DNA of 64,000 nucleotides from assembly GCA_037389465.1 (NCBI GenBank), contig JAZARR010000179.1, positions 5,676,501-5,740,500 on the forward strand, in the 5' to 3' direction. Made by a program: the position numbers and the translations under genes. Position 1 is the stretch's first letter. Every line of letters starts with the position of its first letter. Shown here one piece after another: positions 1 to 12,263 of this stretch. Source of the DNA: Baylisascaris procyonis (taxonomy: Eukaryota; Nematoda; Chromadorea; Rhabditida; Ascarididae). The notes under the pieces are model-generated. The model made no database searches, was not told where the DNA came from, and was given only the letters and a program-made list of their open reading frames with translations.

Positions 1-3000
1 TAACTTTTTATCTCAATATTGCTGTCGAGGTTTATTTAGTTAGAAGAGAAAAACCAAAGAGAAAGACTAGGAAAAATTGGAAATTTACATGAAATATAGA
101 CATCATCAGCTCCCAAACATATCAGCTCTTCCTCGTTCTCGTTCCTGCTTCTCATAGTTTTCTGCTTGCATACTCTACTGCTAGAAAATGACAATAATCA
201 AATATTAAGCTAAACTTAAGAGGTCATATTTAGTTGTTTATTGTGACAACAAAACTAAAATTCACTTATTCAAAAGTGGATTTATTTTTGGATGAACCAT
301 TGAGTATCTAGAGAATCCACTAAGAAACACAAATTAAGACTTAGAATTAGTTGTGCTGACAGATGTGGTATAAATATAGGATAAAACAATGTTCCATTCG
401 TTGTGTTGCATAAAGATAATTGAATTCAGCCATTTCGCTTTCATAGCTTCGTATTATTTGCTTGTCGCCTATCATGTTGCATATTTACTACCGAAATTAT
501 TTTCGTCAAATTATGTGAGGCGCGGAAAGCTAGCTAGCTTTTCGGATGGAATCCACCGCAAGCTTATAGTACGCTTTTCAATAGCTTCAGTGACAATCCA
601 TTCATCCTAGTAAAGTCTAATTATCTTTTTTTTTCTGACTAATGTGTACAATGAACTAGCAAAGCTTTACAGCAAAAAAAAAAAAAAAAAACACCCTATT
701 ATTTGTCATTTGCATTGATCGAAGCATGAGCGTTCTAGATAATGGAAGATTATTGCGCTCTTATTCGAAACATTTGCAATAACCCATAAAGCATACTGCA
801 CTTTTTTTTAAAAAATTTTAATTAAAAAAAATACAAGTTTTTCATCTTTTCAGGTTGTCATCAAGAATCATTGAGAACATTTATTCATTCGTTGGTACCG
901 TTCGAAAAAAAATTTCTTTCAAGAGTCATTCTAAATTCCACGGCTCATGATTTTCGTGCTACCAATGTTCACAGTAGTTAGCATGCGTTAATAGCTATGT
1001 TTTGTTTGCGAAGTGTTTAGCCATGATTTCAATTACAGTGATTTACCACTGATGCTGTCCATAAAAGTTTTATTCTTTACGTTTGGCGTCCGTTGTTGCG
1101 TCGATGATTTTCCGTCTTATAGCTTAAACAGTCATATGTTAGATGCCTTGTCTGGGATATTCACCAGGATTTGGTTTTAATGTCTTTGAAGGCAAACGCT
1201 ACAGTTTGAAAACCGCAGGTGCGTATGCTCTAGAGCAGAGTATAAAAAAGGATGGAACCTTTGTCAGATATAATTGAGCTCATAGTGGTTTAAAAAAGGT
1301 GCTAATCAGTTCCACTGCATCACTAGTATTTAATTGAGAACATCTTTCTCTCTAAGTAGTTTCGTTTTTTTTCCAAAGAATATTTTTTTCAAGAGAATAA
1401 TTGCTTTTCATAGCTTTCTTTACACTCCTATCCGATCGGTTATTTTTTCACATTGCCATTTTTTTTCTATCGCCTCTTTCCAATATTCATTTCTCTTCAG
1501 TTCTTAAGAAATTTTACGATTTCAACAACTTTGTGGTATGACACCAATCTTCGTTATTAAACTCAGGTGCGATTTTTAATTCATTTCGCACGCCTTCAAC
1601 AGCCATCTCATAATATGCTGTTTTCGCCTCAAAAATATGACTCTTGAAGCCCTTTATTTTGAGTCAAGTATACGCCCTCACATTATATTATATATAATGT
1701 TGTTAACATTATATTATATAATATTATAAAATACTATCTTATGCCGTTGTTGTTTTCATCTGTTGCTCGTACTAACCCGATTGCTCATGCACTTCTATTT
1801 CTTAATTTTTTAGCATTATTGTGCGATTTCAGGTCTCTATGCTTTCTTGTAATAAAATTCAGCCTATAACAATCCTAACAAGTATGATTCTTCGAAAATC
1901 ATTTCATTATGATAGCCCCAACGAACACAAAACGGACGGGTAGAATGAGATTGCAAAGACACCATGTAAACATCATGTATTACCATCTTTGTTACAGGTG
2001 TTATAGATGGAAATCTTGATTTGTCGTTTTTCTGTTTATAGACTCTCATTGTCAGTGCCATTTGAAACATTTAGCATCACTCTTCTCTTAAAAACCTTTC
2101 ATATACATGATTGCAGCAACTTTTTTTTCGCCAAATTTAATTGAATAGTTCAATCAGAAAAAATCAGTAATATTAATAATAGTGAAGAGGCATGCATCAA
2201 TCGCCAATGATGGTAAGTCCATAGCAGCTGATAGTATAGTCATGCACAATCCATCAGTTAATATGTATTTGCAAAAAAAAAAGCATGAAATTTCAATGCC
2301 AGTATTTAGCGAAAATCAATTGCTTTTATTGAAATTAATTTCTATAATAGATAAACGTTATTTTTTTTTTCTACTGCAGCAAAAATCGCAAATAATGACT
2401 TCAGCTTATATTTCAAAAATTCATTAAGTGTATTTCCCATAAGGCTTCATAAAAGTATTTCAATTAATCAAAAAGTCTTTGATAGCGTTTTATTTAATTG
2501 AAATACTTCTCTTGCAGCTATTTTGTTGATTGTGTATTTCTTTATGATTTCAATTTCTTTTTTGCTCATTAAAAAATTTTGATCAGCTAATATCTATTCT
2601 GATCTTCTTTCGTTTGCTCATACTTCCTATCTTCCTTCTTCATAGGCGATAGTCCCATTTTACGATATTATCGTCTTATATTCTACCAAGATATATTGCG
2701 GAAAAAAAAAATTAAATGAAGTCCAATTAGTAACTGCAAAAGAGTTCCAAAACGTTCGATAATCGGATAATGCCTTGATCACATATTTCAATGATACAAA
2801 ATCGGATAATGTAGATTCAAAACATCGTTGATCCTTGCACATTAATCGATTTTCTGTTTGTTGCATTATCACAAAATGTGAAACGAACATATTGTGATAT
2901 CAAAGTTTGAGCTCATTCATTTGCTGTCCCTATAGAGACTTCTTCTAGCTATTTCTTCTACCTGCCTTTATGTCGTTCTATTCGTTGGATTGCGAAAAAA

Positions 3001-4602
3001 AATCTATGTATTTTTTTAGATGGAGCAATGCGCATTTAATATGGTACCCATATGAACTGATATTTTTTATATGTTCGATATATCCCCATATTGACGAATA
3101 AACTGCACCCATTTGTATTTATATTAAAGACACCTTCCTATTCTATGATTCTATATCGAATAATGCTTATTAATGGATGATTGTTTTAAATTTCTGCTAT
3201 TAATGATTCCTCGTATCTTCAATTAGTGCAGCGTTGTATATCTTTATATCGATTTCACTATTTTTCTGCATATTTTTGTTTTTGTAAAGAGTAATAGTCA
3301 AGTAACCGGCGTGATCATTGCTCAATACGCTTGAAAACCGCTTGAGTTACTTTAATTTAAAACTTGAACTTTACGCTAAGTTTTTCACATCTGAAACGAA
3401 GTTTATTGAGTTGTTTTCGTTTCGACAACGATATTTGAATTTATCTCAGTGGTTTTCCTTTGTATTATGATTTCACTATTTTCATTTAGAACATAGTATT
3501 TAAATTCCTACTACCTAACAGATGCATAATTATAAACCGTTATGCCGAACAGAGTGAACCGCTATATCCTTCTGCTAATATCGATCATGCAGCTATTGTC
3601 ATACGAGACAAAGGTATTGCTGTGGCACATTTGTTTGCTAGGCATAGTGGACTATTTCAGGTACAAATTGGTGTCGGAATAAAGACAACCGGGGGATGGT
3701 GTGGGAGGCATTAATGGAGGAACCATCAGTTGCTGCATTCCGCTCGTCTCATTAATCCTCTCACAACTTACTAAAAGAAAATAAAATGTTAGCAATAATA
3801 CTTTTTTACTTTCGTTTTGACTAAATTGACTATCGTCTAAAGCATTTGCATATTTATCTCTTCATCATTACTTGTAAAGTTTATGTACCGGAGTTAAATA
3901 TGGTAATATATTGAAATCATGGTTACACCAGTGTTATCAATGATATCATAGTATACCAGGATGTAATACCATGAGATACCACGATATCACTAGTATAAAC
4001 CATTATGTTACCGTATCAGAATTTTCTAGCATGATAGTGCGTTTGTATTTCTCTAACAAAAATGATAAAACGCCGTAATTATATCACCTGTTCAAAACCG
4101 ACTACACTGTACTTATACCGTACCCATGGTTCTAGATTTGATGCATCACAATAAAAAATTTTTCACCCAAGAAATATACTATTTGTACATAAATTATCCT
4201 TCAGTTACCTTGACCTTTCTGACCTCCACGACCATGACGGTAGAGATTAATCCAATTATCTAAGAGCCCTGCATAGAGAAAACGCCTACGTTACCTTTTA
4301 TTTCGAGCTTCCCAGAAAAAAACATTTCATGGACATCATCCTTAACCCGAAACCGTAGCACAAAGAATTCCACGGAGTGCTGCCGGCCATTACTAAATTC
4401 GCGCTAGTGGCTAGCTTTGTTTTCCCGTCCATCCACACATCTCTCATTACTGCCTCGAGTTCATTATGCGGCACCCGGCTGCCTTCAGACTCGCTGCCAG
4501 GCCACATGCAGCCTATGAGCTATGCAGCTCAATAATTTTTTAAAGATCGCATAACAAGGTGCATTATTTTTCGCTTCTTTTCGAAATCATCCATTTCAGT
4601 CA
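1..4602. other. intergenic, no gene seen
   Basis: AT-rich DNA with homopolymer runs and only short open frames with no coding character on either strand. A TA-rich patch lies near 1690-1730. A patch of repeated GATATC/ATACC words lies near 3930-4030. A locally GC-richer block at about 4290-4510 could be a decayed dispersed repeat, but I cannot assign it. No tRNA, rRNA or recognisable mobile-element protein was found. Confidence 0.6.
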
Positions 4603-5014
4603 TATTGAAATCAAAAGTGCCTCAATTTGAGCTGGAAGATTTGCCGTCATCTTTGTCACGTAAACTGATTATAGTGGTTTCCACTTTGCGACGATCATTG
4701 CTTTTTTATGAAAAGCACAGCACCTCGTATTCTTTTTTGAAAACGTGTTATATTTGTGAGCATGTCAAGAGTATTCTATACATCAACGATTCGGAAGGAG
4801 AGTGCTTCAGATAAGTTCTTTAAAATCATCAAAAATCGTGGTACTTCAGTGTTTTTTCTTTCACATCCAGAAATGCATTATTGAGAGATCCGTCGTCGAT
4901 ACAGCTGATCGGTACCGCAATAAACGAATCGTTAGTGAACCTTCCGCTCATAACTGCCAACAACGATCGGCTGCTCAACTGGCAGTTTCGTGTTGGGCGC
5001 AACCTTCTGATTAA
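4603..5014 (+). pseudogene. coding-like fragments upstream of the 5241 ORF
   Basis: A TTTCAG acceptor at 4597-4602 is followed by an open frame of about 70 codons, in the frame that starts with two leftover bases. It begins ILKSKVPQFELEDLPSS and ends at a stop near 4812. A second frame, from about 4802 to 5014, overlaps it. Together with the long ORF downstream they give an unusual run of plus-strand open frames. This could be one decayed gene, or exons of a gene whose splicing I could not solve. No family is recognised. Confidence 0.25.
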
Positions 5015-5240
5015 TTTTTTTCAATACGCTTCTAAAAGACAGCGAAACGATCGTTAAGAGTCTAGGAGAACGAATCACGGACTCCTAAATATTTATAAAA
5101 CTCGTGAATGAGAAATAAGCTTAGAGTTACATTCGGCATCGCCAGCAACTTTCGAAGAGTCCTAATGCAGCATTTCTTTCCTGCGCAGATTTGAGCTCCC
5201 TTGTTCGACCTTTCTCATCACTCTTAAAGCATTGTTGACT

Positions 5241-5771
5241 ATGCATGTCGCCTTATCGAGCGTTCCCAATAGCTCAGTGCTTTTTCAATCACTTTCGTGC
5301 AGCACTTCCGGATATTTGAGAGCGTTTTTCGAAGAACTATGCTGGAAGTTCGACTGTAGTATGAAAAAAAAAAAGATGTCTTTTGATATGAAGAAATCAC
5401 TGCTGCATAGCATCGAAGAAACTGTTATGATCCTAGATTTACTTGACTTGGAGAGATGGATCCACGGCATAGATAGGTCACCGCCAAAATATGCTTACTC
5501 ACCAGAAGAAAATTTTCAAGAGCACTTAAAAACAACGAATAAACTTTTGTTGAAACGGCTTTTCACTAGATTAGCCATAGTAATCACAAAATCAAAAATT
5601 TTATGCTCTATTCGTCCCGATCTAGCGACTGGAAAAAATTTGCTAAGCATATTTTATGGCACTTTCAAAGAGCGAAATCTCGCACAAACATTGAAAAATT
5701 GCACTAGAAATTCGATTGAAATGTGCTCGCCGTTTGAATTATTTGCAATTAGTATAGGGCACACAATTTGA
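5241..5771 (+). CDS. hypothetical protein, single long ORF
   Basis: This is the longest uninterrupted frame in the window: 176 codons from the first ATG at 5241 to a stop ending at 5771. An upstream TTG at 5232 is also in frame. With about 31% GC a random frame of this length is very unlikely, so the sequence is probably coding or recently was. The protein is basic and mixed alpha-helical, with a lysine run near residues 41-45 (MKKKKMS) and a segment reading LLKRLFTRLAIVITKSKIL. I see no signal peptide, no clear membrane helix and no motif I can place. It could be a single-exon gene, a large exon, or a remnant of a mobile-element or transferred gene. No function is assigned. Confidence 0.4.
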   Translation: MHVALSSVPNSSVLFQSLSCSTSGYLRAFFEELCWKFDCSMKKKKMSFDMKKSLLHSIEETVMILDLLDLERWIHGIDRSPPKYAYSPEENFQEHLKTTNKLLLKRLFTRLAIVITKSKILCSIRPDLATGKNLLSIFYGTFKERNLAQTLKNCTRNSIEMCSPFELFAISIGHTI

Positions 5772-6146
5772 CCACCTTATCTTTTACGATTCGTAAGTTG
5801 AAATTTTCGGTATCTATAGAGCCTTAAGATACGTGGCCCAGTTCGAACTTTTGCCACTCTAAGCTATTTTTCAAGTGGGGACGGATGTCGTTTTATATAA
5901 TTTCATCTTGGTCACTCGTAGCAACAAATTGATCAGATTAACCAAACTTTTCGAAAGCTAACAGCATCGCCCCAAGAGAATCAGGTCGCTTAGCTTGTTT
6001 CTTTTCCTAAAACCAACCACTAATATTGTGGTCATCGAGATTTTCAAGGCGAAACAGCAATGTGTCAATAAATTTTGCTCCCGCCGCTCAACTAAACTTA
6101 CCAAACGGCTGGTACTAATTAAGTCTGGGCTGTAAGCAATACAGAT

Positions 6147-6594
6147 ATGGATGGTTACATGAACTTTCATATTTCATACATATGTGAGCTTATCCATATT
6201 CACTTACTTTTGAAAATTGTTTCGGAAATTCTCTTCATTGAATATGCAAAAAGAAGGGGCACGCATCTCTGTCTCTTCCATAATGCGTTACTTTATAACA
6301 AGCCGGATACATTGATCGAAAGGAATCTATCAGCGATCGGTTTTGCAAGAAAACACTTTATTATGAATTAAGTTGTCGATGAATATATGAGCAATGAATA
6401 ATTTTGATGGGCATCATTGTAGATATGCTTATCACATCAGTCACTCTCGTATGTTTGCCCAAACGTTGAAATGCATTTCTAATTTTCACCGGAAAATATT
6501 TCGAAAACTTTACTTGTTGCAGAAACAAAACTGCATTTGTTATTTTTTTTGCATTTTATTTCGATCCGTTCATGCGTTCATACTCATCACTTAG
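6147..6594 (+). pseudogene. two short plus-strand open frames after the 5241 ORF
   Basis: Frames 6147-6371 (74 codons, ATG start) and 6394-6594 (66 codons) follow on the same strand as the long ORF at 5241. Composition is mixed, and the first contains a stretch reading ERNLSAIGFARKHFI. Alone each could be chance. As a series with 4603-5771 they suggest decayed coding DNA. I recognise no domain. Confidence 0.15.
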
Positions 6595-9500
6595 TGATTT
6601 TTCGATTCATTTCGTTAAGTGCATTGCTTTTCAGTTTATGTTTATCACTCTTACGCATATTCGCATGAGTCCGGCTGTCAATAGTCGATGTTGATGCCTC
6701 CTTAAGCGTCATTTAGAAAGTAAAAATTTTTATAGCGTTTTTATGACACAACAATTTTGATTAAAAGGCTTTATATGCTTCTTCAAATGTAATCAACTAG
6801 GCACACTACTTATTCGGCCAGAATCTCCATATGGTTTGGTATAGAATAGAAAGATACCTGCAAAATTTCTAATTCTTTGATATAACATGCATAAACAGTA
6901 AAGAGTTGTGATATAATTCGGAATAAACCGTTTTTCGCAATGCAGAATGTGCCCTCTAGATTTCTTAAGTGCAGCTTTTTTGGTTTGTGGATTCAGACAA
7001 ATCAAAAAGAAATCCATATTAGCTGATGGGTCGATAGACATATAAGGAAGAGAAGGAAGGAGAAGGAAAGCGGAGGGAGGGGGTTGCTCATGTGCGAACA
7101 CATGATATTGCATCAATGCGTTTCTCATTTCTTAATGCGCCGTATTTATCTCGAAAAATTCCTTTTTGGCAGTTGCCAGATTTGTTAGGTCGACTTATCA
7201 CAATAATATTCACAAAAAAACACAACTTGTGCTTTAGATCGCGAGATGCTTCGCAATATTAAATAATTTTGCTCAAATCGAGCTTGACTTAAAAGTGTGC
7301 TAAATGAAATTCATATTTAGATAAATGTTGCGACAAAATATTTTTCTAATCGAAGTAGCGCTACCCGTCAAATAATCTTCCTTTTTTTGGATCCCACTGG
7401 AAAACGCTGATAAGGATGGGAAAAAAAACGCTTCGCGCCGTTTTTGCGCAATTTTTCAACATTTTAACTTTGGAAGTGATCTAGGAATGAATAAACGCAT
7501 CGCGGATGCGAGTGAAACGGTCCACGAAACATTCAGGAATAGAATAATCAAGTTGCAGATTAAACAAAACCTCTTGCTATAGGTAGAAGAACATTATTCA
7601 ATATCTTTCAGTGCTTGCAAAAGCAGTACGTTAAACCTATGCTAATGCCATATGGAGAAAATATTTAGAAAGCTATTGAGGCGTCGTTTTGTCATAATTT
7701 GCTTGTTTGCTTATTTGAATCGTCTTTATTCATATGAAATTATGAAAACTGTATATAAGAGTAATTTATGCAAAATCTTCGTCGTATATGGAGTACTAAG
7801 TGGTATGAATTGGTCCGATATTATGTCGTAACTCTTCATTTACCTTTGCATTTCTTTATTTATATGCATCTTATGAAAGCATCCTGTCCGTGCGTATATG
7901 TGTCTCTCTGTCTGTTTGACAGTTTGTCTGTCTGACAGTGTCTGACAGTCTCTTTGTCCGTGCGTATATATGTGTATCTCTCTGCCTCTCTGACAGTTTC
8001 AAGTATTCAGTAATCAAAGATAGAATTGAAAAATCTATGGATATTATAGCACCATAAAAAGCTTTCCCTTCACCATATTTCGCAATGATCTTTGAAGTTC
8101 CAAAGCGGTGATAAGCATTAGAGGCGCCAAAAAAAACATGCATGCAATTTACCCAGATTAGTTTTCACTTTTAAATTGATTGCGTCTCAAAAAGATGCGC
8201 CTTTTGTAGATTATTTGTTAGATCGGTTTAAATACGAAAGGGAATATTCCCCATGTTTCAGTTATATATACAACTTATCGAACCGGTTGGTCAAGTAAAC
8301 GGAACGCGAAAGCGTTTGCCGTTCGAACTCTTCTAGTACGATTCGTCGTTATTGCTTGCGAAGCACAACGAGCGCATTAATTATAGAAAGTGGCAATCAG
8401 CAAAATTCGTCCAAACGAATCAACCAAATTTTGCAATTTGCCTCTTTCGTTGTCGTTTTTAGTTCTAAATATTGCACGCTTCAATCTGTGCTATACAAGC
8501 GAACAATGCGACATTAAACAGCATGGAATGACAAGCTTCACCGACTAGGACTTTTTTATTCTTCCTACACAGCTATAGAGCATCACCACGTGAGAAAAGC
8601 CAATTGACTCCTTCTTCCGCAAGGCGAACTGGTGGCAACCGGCTGAGGTGAATTCCTCGAAGTCATACATCTTCCCATTTTCGTTATTAATAATTCGCTT
8701 GGAAAAGAACAGTTGATTTCTATTCTAGGGAAGGATGTGCACGGTGCATCTTCGAGTCTGTGATTGTATCTCCTATTAAGACTCGCATCCACTTATTCTT
8801 ATCATCTGAAATGTTTTGAATGAGTCTATCATTATTTATGCGAGAACACTCTATAGTTTATTTATATTGATGAAAAATTTCACGGAAATTTGAAATTTAC
8901 ATTTATTAAGTTTTTATAAATTCTTTATAAGTCAATAATCGTTTCTAAAGTCAAATTCTCATTGAATTGAATGTGTTTGAAACTCATTGAATGTGTTTGC
9001 ATTTTTTTCTCCGCTATCCTTCTCACTAGTATTTTATCGAGCAGTATATAGCTTACCAATATTTTCGTAGGCTACATATTTTTACTGTACAATATCAGAA
9101 CAAATATTCAATCTAATACTATATACCGCCGACTTCCATTGCATTTCCGTATTATATATGAATGAAGCATGCCGCGGGTATTTGTCACCGTTTTTTTCTT
9201 TTCCATGATATAACTCTTTTGCAAGTTTTTCTTTTTCATTTCCTTCATTTCCGTGCACCTTCTATATTTATGTGAGCTGAAGCGAGCACCTCTAAAGAAA
9301 CAATTAAAACGATTTTAAAGTTTTAAAACAAAATCTAGCAAACAGCTGCGATCATAAAATGCACAGATTAATAAATCGTTAACAACTAAAACTTGCGCAT
9401 TAATGTGTTGATATTGTAATCGGTTTCATTGGCGAGCAAATCGTCACAAAAACATTTGTTAATAGAACTCAGTTTTTGTAATATGCGATCTACAAGGTTG

Positions 9501-9620
9501 CAGAATTCGAAATGTTCACCAACATTCTCGGACCTACAACCTGTTGGTCGTCCTTCGGCTGGTCGTCCTACCGCCACTGGTCATCCTCCCTCTTACCAAA
9601 TTTCTTGAATCTTTTTTACG
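6595..9620. other. mostly non-genic stretch
   Basis: No multi-exon gene seen. At 7885-8000 the sequence is made of imperfect repeats of CTGTCTGACAGT and TGTCCGTGCGTATAT words, which is low complexity. A coding-like segment at 8545-8724 on the minus strand is listed separately. The remainder is AT-rich without recognisable features. Confidence 0.5.
8545..8724 (-). pseudogene. isolated exon-like segment
   Basis: On the minus strand a CCCTAG acceptor is followed by 59 open codons ending in TAG. The segment is GC-richer than its surroundings. The frame includes NENGKMYDFEEFTSAG and FALRKKESIGFSHVVMLYS, which read like protein rather than AT-rich noise. A competing frame of 69 codons (8583-8792) overlaps it. 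I found no partner exons. It may be an orphan exon, a processed fragment or a piece of a mobile element. Confidence 0.2.

Positions 9621-9621
<1 letters not shown>

Positions 9622-9664
<43 letters not shown>
9622..9664. repeat. (TA)n microsatellite
   Basis: About 43 bp of pure TA repeat upstream of composite repeat copy 1. Copy 2 is also preceded by a pure AT run, so the TA-rich site may be part of the target preference or of the element itself. Confidence 0.95.
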
Positions 9665-9667
<3 letters not shown>

Positions 9668-10450
9668 AAGCTTGATCAAATAATTGTAACTTCCGCAAAT
9701 TTTGCCATCCGGGGAAAAAGCGGCTGACTTATTGAGAAAATTGCAGTGTGGAGATCGTTGAAATTTTCTTTCCTTGCTCTGCTTTCTTTCTTTTCTTTCT
9801 TTCCTTTAAAGTACATCTACATTATATATAGAAGATCGTTAATCCCGTTTTTCCTTGTTCCAACGATAACACTCTTTAAAATGGTGGACTTTTGAAATTT
9901 TTTTCCTTCCCTGCTCTGTCGACTCCCTTGGATGAGTTCGTTGCACAGCCGGATCGATGTGGTGTATGATGATGAAAAGTGTGCTCAAAATTTCGAGGGA
10001 AAATTCCCACCCTCAGAATTTCTCACATTTGTGGGCTTTCCTCACAATTTTGGTATCTAGAGAGAGTGCTCTTCGAGGAGAACCCATTGCACGCAATCGC
10101 TCATGTATACATGTGTAAGGTAGCAGGATAGGGAGTAGTCACCATTTCACTATAAAATGTGACAATTTTATTGTGAAATACAAGGACGGTTGAAAATGAC
10201 GGGGTTTACGTGATGGAATTGGTTCAGTGGTTAAAGCGGTTGGTTGGGATTGCGGTGGTAGGAAGTTGGGTGCGGTTCCCCTTCCCGTTTGTGTGTACGT
10301 TACATAGGGGGTGAGGCGGAGCCCTCCTCCACTTTTATGCATGATACAAAGGGACGGGGGGCGAAGCCCCTCCTGAGGCATACAGCGGTCGAACCTGAGT
10401 ACTATTTGATATATTCAATTTAATTGAATACAGCTCAGATGAGTTTATTG

Positions 10451-10740
10451 GAGCTGCTTTAGCCTACGAATTTCATATCAATTACAACCGATCTTTGAAG
10501 GAGCTCTCCATGACTAGAGCGACTTTGAAGATTGTTTGAGAAGTGAGCCCAGAATTCCACAAATCTTACAAAACTCCCCGACGCAGGCGTGGGCCGAACC
10601 TATGTACTGTTTCATAGAGCTGCTTTCGCCCACAATCTCATATCAATTACAACCGATCTTTGAAGGTACTCTCGATGACTAGACAGAGTTTGGAAATTGT
10701 TTGAGAAGTGAGCGCAGAATTGCACAAATCTTACAAAACT
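10451..10740. repeat. two tandem 166-bp monomers (copy 1)
   Basis: Monomers start at GAGCTGCTTT (10451 and 10617) and contain the shared core CAATTACAACCGATCTTTGA and TTGTTTGAGAAGTGAG. The first ends in GGGCCGAACCT, which read on the minus strand is AGGTTCGGCCC, a good match to a Pol III B box. The second runs into the complete tRNA-like segment. This suggests each monomer is a truncated tRNA-derived unit. Confidence 0.85.
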
Positions 10741-10744
10741 CCCT

Positions 10745-10818
10745 ACGCGCGCCGGGGATCGAACACCTAGCCCCCGACTGGGAGTCGCACGCCCTACCGA
10801 TTACGCCACACCGCCACA
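10745..10818 (-). repeat. tRNA-Gly(CCC)-like segment
   Basis: On the minus strand an A box TGGCGTAATCGG is followed by a 7-base anticodon-loop-like CTCCCAG (U33, then CCC) closed by CGA/TCG, and a B box TGTTCGATCCCC. The T stem has mismatches and no matching acceptor stem can be drawn, so this is a tRNA-derived promoter rather than a working tRNA. The same segment lies at 26223-26294 and, diverged, at 37381-37453. Confidence 0.65.
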
Positions 10819-11103
10819 CGCTTACTTTCCGTTTTGCGCATCTGAATAGCTAAAGTTCGAAGAATGCGTTTTATGCGTTGGATTATCGGAAACATGAAGC
10901 TGTTTTTGTTCGTATAGTATTCTTTTTTTGCCAAAGATTTTAAAAGTCATGCTATCGTCTTACTTCACTTCCCGTTGGTTACAAGTGTGATGATTGGTGG
11001 ATTTCTCAGCATGTTGGTTACGCTATGTACTAGATGGTCGCTTGGCTTTATGAAATGTAAGAACTGTTGTGTGACATTAGTATGGTTATGTCGATATTTC
11101 TAT

Positions 11104-11379
11104 CTATAATGACGCTGTTATATTTGTCAACGATAGTTGTATAACTCGGCTTTTGTCAGCCTCTTTTAATTGCTTATCGGTAATGCTGTACTTTATTACT
11201 AGACTTCTGCCATCTTTCTTGCATTCCGCGGTGCTGAAGAATGTAACATCGATTTGAGCCAAAATCATTCCCCAACATCGTCCATTTATATCATAAAGAA
11301 CGTTGAACGCCCATAGCTCTTTCACTTCTATCACACTTCCATAGTTAAGAAGTGCACAACAGTTCGAATTTTCTTGCAA
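11104..11379 (-). pseudogene. 91-codon ORF carried by composite repeat copy 1
   Basis: Open frame of 91 codons on the minus strand. It includes YGSVIEVKELWAFNVLYD, RCWGMILAQIDVTFFSTAE and RSLVIKYSITDKQLKEADK. The same protein is predicted from copy 2 at 26582-26857 and a truncated version from copy 3. It lacks a convincing upstream promoter or splice acceptor, and the protein reads like the C-terminal part of something larger. It could be a captured host exon or the remnant of the element's own protein. The family is not recognised. Confidence 0.35.
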
Positions 11380-12149
11380 GGCTAATCGAAGGTGAACAAG
11401 AAAACGAAATCTCTAGCCGATGCAGAATAAGGACCCCATCAACAGTGTAGTCATACCTGATAATAACGGAATCACCGATTCATTTCTTTTTTGTTTTTGA
11501 TTCACTCTTCCGGTTGCCTGAATCTAAACGTTATTCCTGAGAAATCCCTAGTGCAACGGATATCCGATTCTTTTCCATTCTTGATGAAGTTTTCATATCA
11601 CCATTTCTTCACCAACATCTGTTCCAATAAATCGGCCATATATTCAAGATTTAAATAATAAAATATTTGCAGGCAGGTGCATATCGAGAGCAGAGTAAAT
11701 ATATCGTAAAAGATATGAAGCCTGTTTTATTTATGTACAAATGATTTATTTCTATAGTCGTTATTGCTTAACAGACAGCCAACTGAAATCCCTCTCGCAT
11801 GTTTTATGAAATTTTCTCATGAATTTTCCAATGCTGAATTGAAGTTGGTGGTATCGAATCCTTACTTCAATTATAGTGCAGTTTGTCCTCCATCTCCAAG
11901 TGCATAGATGTGAATGTTGTAAAAACTTACTGCCTTTAATTATAGCAGCGGAATATTCGACAGAATGCCGATTATAATTGTAGGAATGTTAACGTAACGT
12001 TTCATTGTATCATTATATTTGAGTAAGTATCTTCTTCATCAACTCATTAAAATTGTTTTCTCTATGAAATTTAATCATTGTTTACTCGATTCGTTGCTAT
12101 TTAGAGTAGTGAATTTAATTAGCACTCTCCCTTAATGGATCATTAACCA

Positions 12150-12263
<114 letters not shown>

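Larger units (their letters stand above)
9834..11466. repeat. composite tRNA-derived repeat, copy 1
   Basis: Dispersed element of about 1.63 kb, collinear with 25326-26952 and in part with 36618-37980. It begins around AAGATCGTTAATCCCG. Order of parts: a unique head; a plus-strand Pol III A-box-like site at 10220-10230 with a weak B-box-like GGTGCGGTTCCCC about 50 bp on; a palindromic TATTCAATTTAATTGAATA near 10411; two tandem 166-bp monomers starting at 10451 and 10617; a minus-strand tRNA-like segment at 10745-10818; then a unique region with a 91-codon minus-strand ORF. No transposase or reverse transcriptase is seen, so it is non-autonomous, most like a compound SINE. It has no clean terminal repeats or target-site duplication that I could fix. 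Confidence 0.8.

Noticed and set aside
10139..10381. Proline-rich minus-strand ORF in copies 1 and 2 of the composite repeat
   Set aside because: It is not kept in the same form in copy 3 and overlaps the plus-strand A-box region; it looks like a by-product of GC-rich repeat sequence.
10745..10818. Functional tRNA gene
   Set aside because: A and B boxes fit, but the T stem is mismatched and no acceptor stem pairs. Three copies lie inside the same dispersed repeat.
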